64,000 nt of DNA, from NCBI GenBank assembly GCA_017558145.1, contig JAFYWF010000120.1, positions 26,716 to 90,715 on the forward strand, written 5' to 3'. Shown here in pieces: positions 63,901 to 64,000 of the stretch. The notes below the pieces were generated by a model. The model had not been told where the DNA came from and did no database searches. It was given only the letters and a program-made list of their open reading frames with translations. The position numbers and the translations under genes are program-made. The first letter of the stretch is position 1; every line of letters begins with the position of its first letter. Source of the DNA: Lachnospiraceae bacterium (GTDB lineage: Bacteria > Bacillota > Clostridia > Lachnospirales > Lachnospiraceae).

Positions 63901-63930
63901 TTGACAAGAAATGACAGATTGTGTTAATAT
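63901..63930 (+). promoter_or_regulatory. Tandem promoter P2 of a probable stable-RNA operon
   Basis: A perfect TTGACA (63901-63906), a 17-bp spacer and TTAATA (or TAATAT at 18 bp), preceded by A/T-rich tracts. The bases after it (AACAAAGCTGTCGCG) match those after P1 (AGCAAAGTCGTC) in part. This layout is typical of Firmicute rRNA promoters, so an rRNA or tRNA operon probably starts just beyond 64000. Confidence 0.75.
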
Positions 63931-64000
63931 AACAAAGCTGTCGCGAAAACAACGAAGAAGACAGTGAAAGCAAAGCAAGCTCGTAAGTAAACTTACTCGC

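Larger units (their letters stand above)
63617..64000. other. Non-coding end region
   Basis: From the inverted repeat to the window end I see no plausible gene. The region holds A-rich sequence, the two tandem promoters and a short palindrome at the very end (GTAAGT/ACTTAC). Open frames here on the minus strand are Phe/Leu-rich shadows. Confidence 0.7.

Overview
The window is a low-GC (AT-rich) Firmicute chromosome segment. The gene content points to a motile Clostridia, most likely a flagellated Lachnospiraceae (Roseburia/Agathobacter/Lachnospira-like). The reasons are the codY-flgB junction, Gram-positive motility genes (FliY, CheC, CheD, sigma-D), strong AGGAGG ribosome sites with frequent TTG/GTG starts, and an EF-G-like/NYN fusion protein. 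The genus is an inference. No transposon, prophage, CRISPR array, tRNA or rRNA gene was seen. All but two genes lie on the + strand.

Positions 1-28400 are mixed housekeeping: a chemoreceptor; a zinc-dependent phospholipase C-like protein, a UMF1-type MFS transporter, an EF-G/TetM-like GTPase fused to a Rae1/YacP-like NYN nuclease, and an RsmF-type rRNA methyltransferase (2013-8167). Next come a membrane-anchored trigger-factor-like FKBP (minus strand), an ABC exporter half, a beta-CASP RNase-like protein, thyA-folA, a GH2 glycosidase, a YerC/TrpR-like repressor (minus strand), a DUF1836 protein, an orphan NitT/TauT-type lipoprotein, an SPFH zinc-ribbon protein, pcrA, an rRNA uracil methyltransferase, topA and codY. 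Upstream of codY is a near-perfect double CodY box, which suggests autoregulation.

Positions 28450-63539 are one long fla/che locus in nearly the Bacillus subtilis order: flgB flgC fliE fliF fliG fliH fliI fliJ ylxF(motE-like) fliK flgD, a TIGR02530-type gene, flgE / terminator plus new promoter / motA motB fliL fliM fliY cheY fliO fliP fliQ fliR flhB flhA flhF flhG, a PilZ gene, cheB cheA cheW cheC cheD, a small membrane protein, sigD, a DUF342/FapA gene, a small hydrophilic gene, a SwrB-like (DUF6115-like) gene and a truncated MltG-like gene. Together they encode the basal body, type III export gate, rod/hook, stator, C-ring switch, chemotaxis phosphorelay and the motility sigma factor. Flagellin, flgK/flgL, fliD, flgM and cheR are not in the window. 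Differences from B. subtilis are motAB inserted where flbD/swrD normally sits, a FlgD with two surface-protein-like helical repeats, a Met-rich repeat linker in FliY, and the gene set after sigD.

Positions 63540-64000 hold no gene. They contain a long inverted repeat and two similar sigma-A promoters in tandem that fire out of the window, which looks like the leader of an rRNA or other stable-RNA operon.
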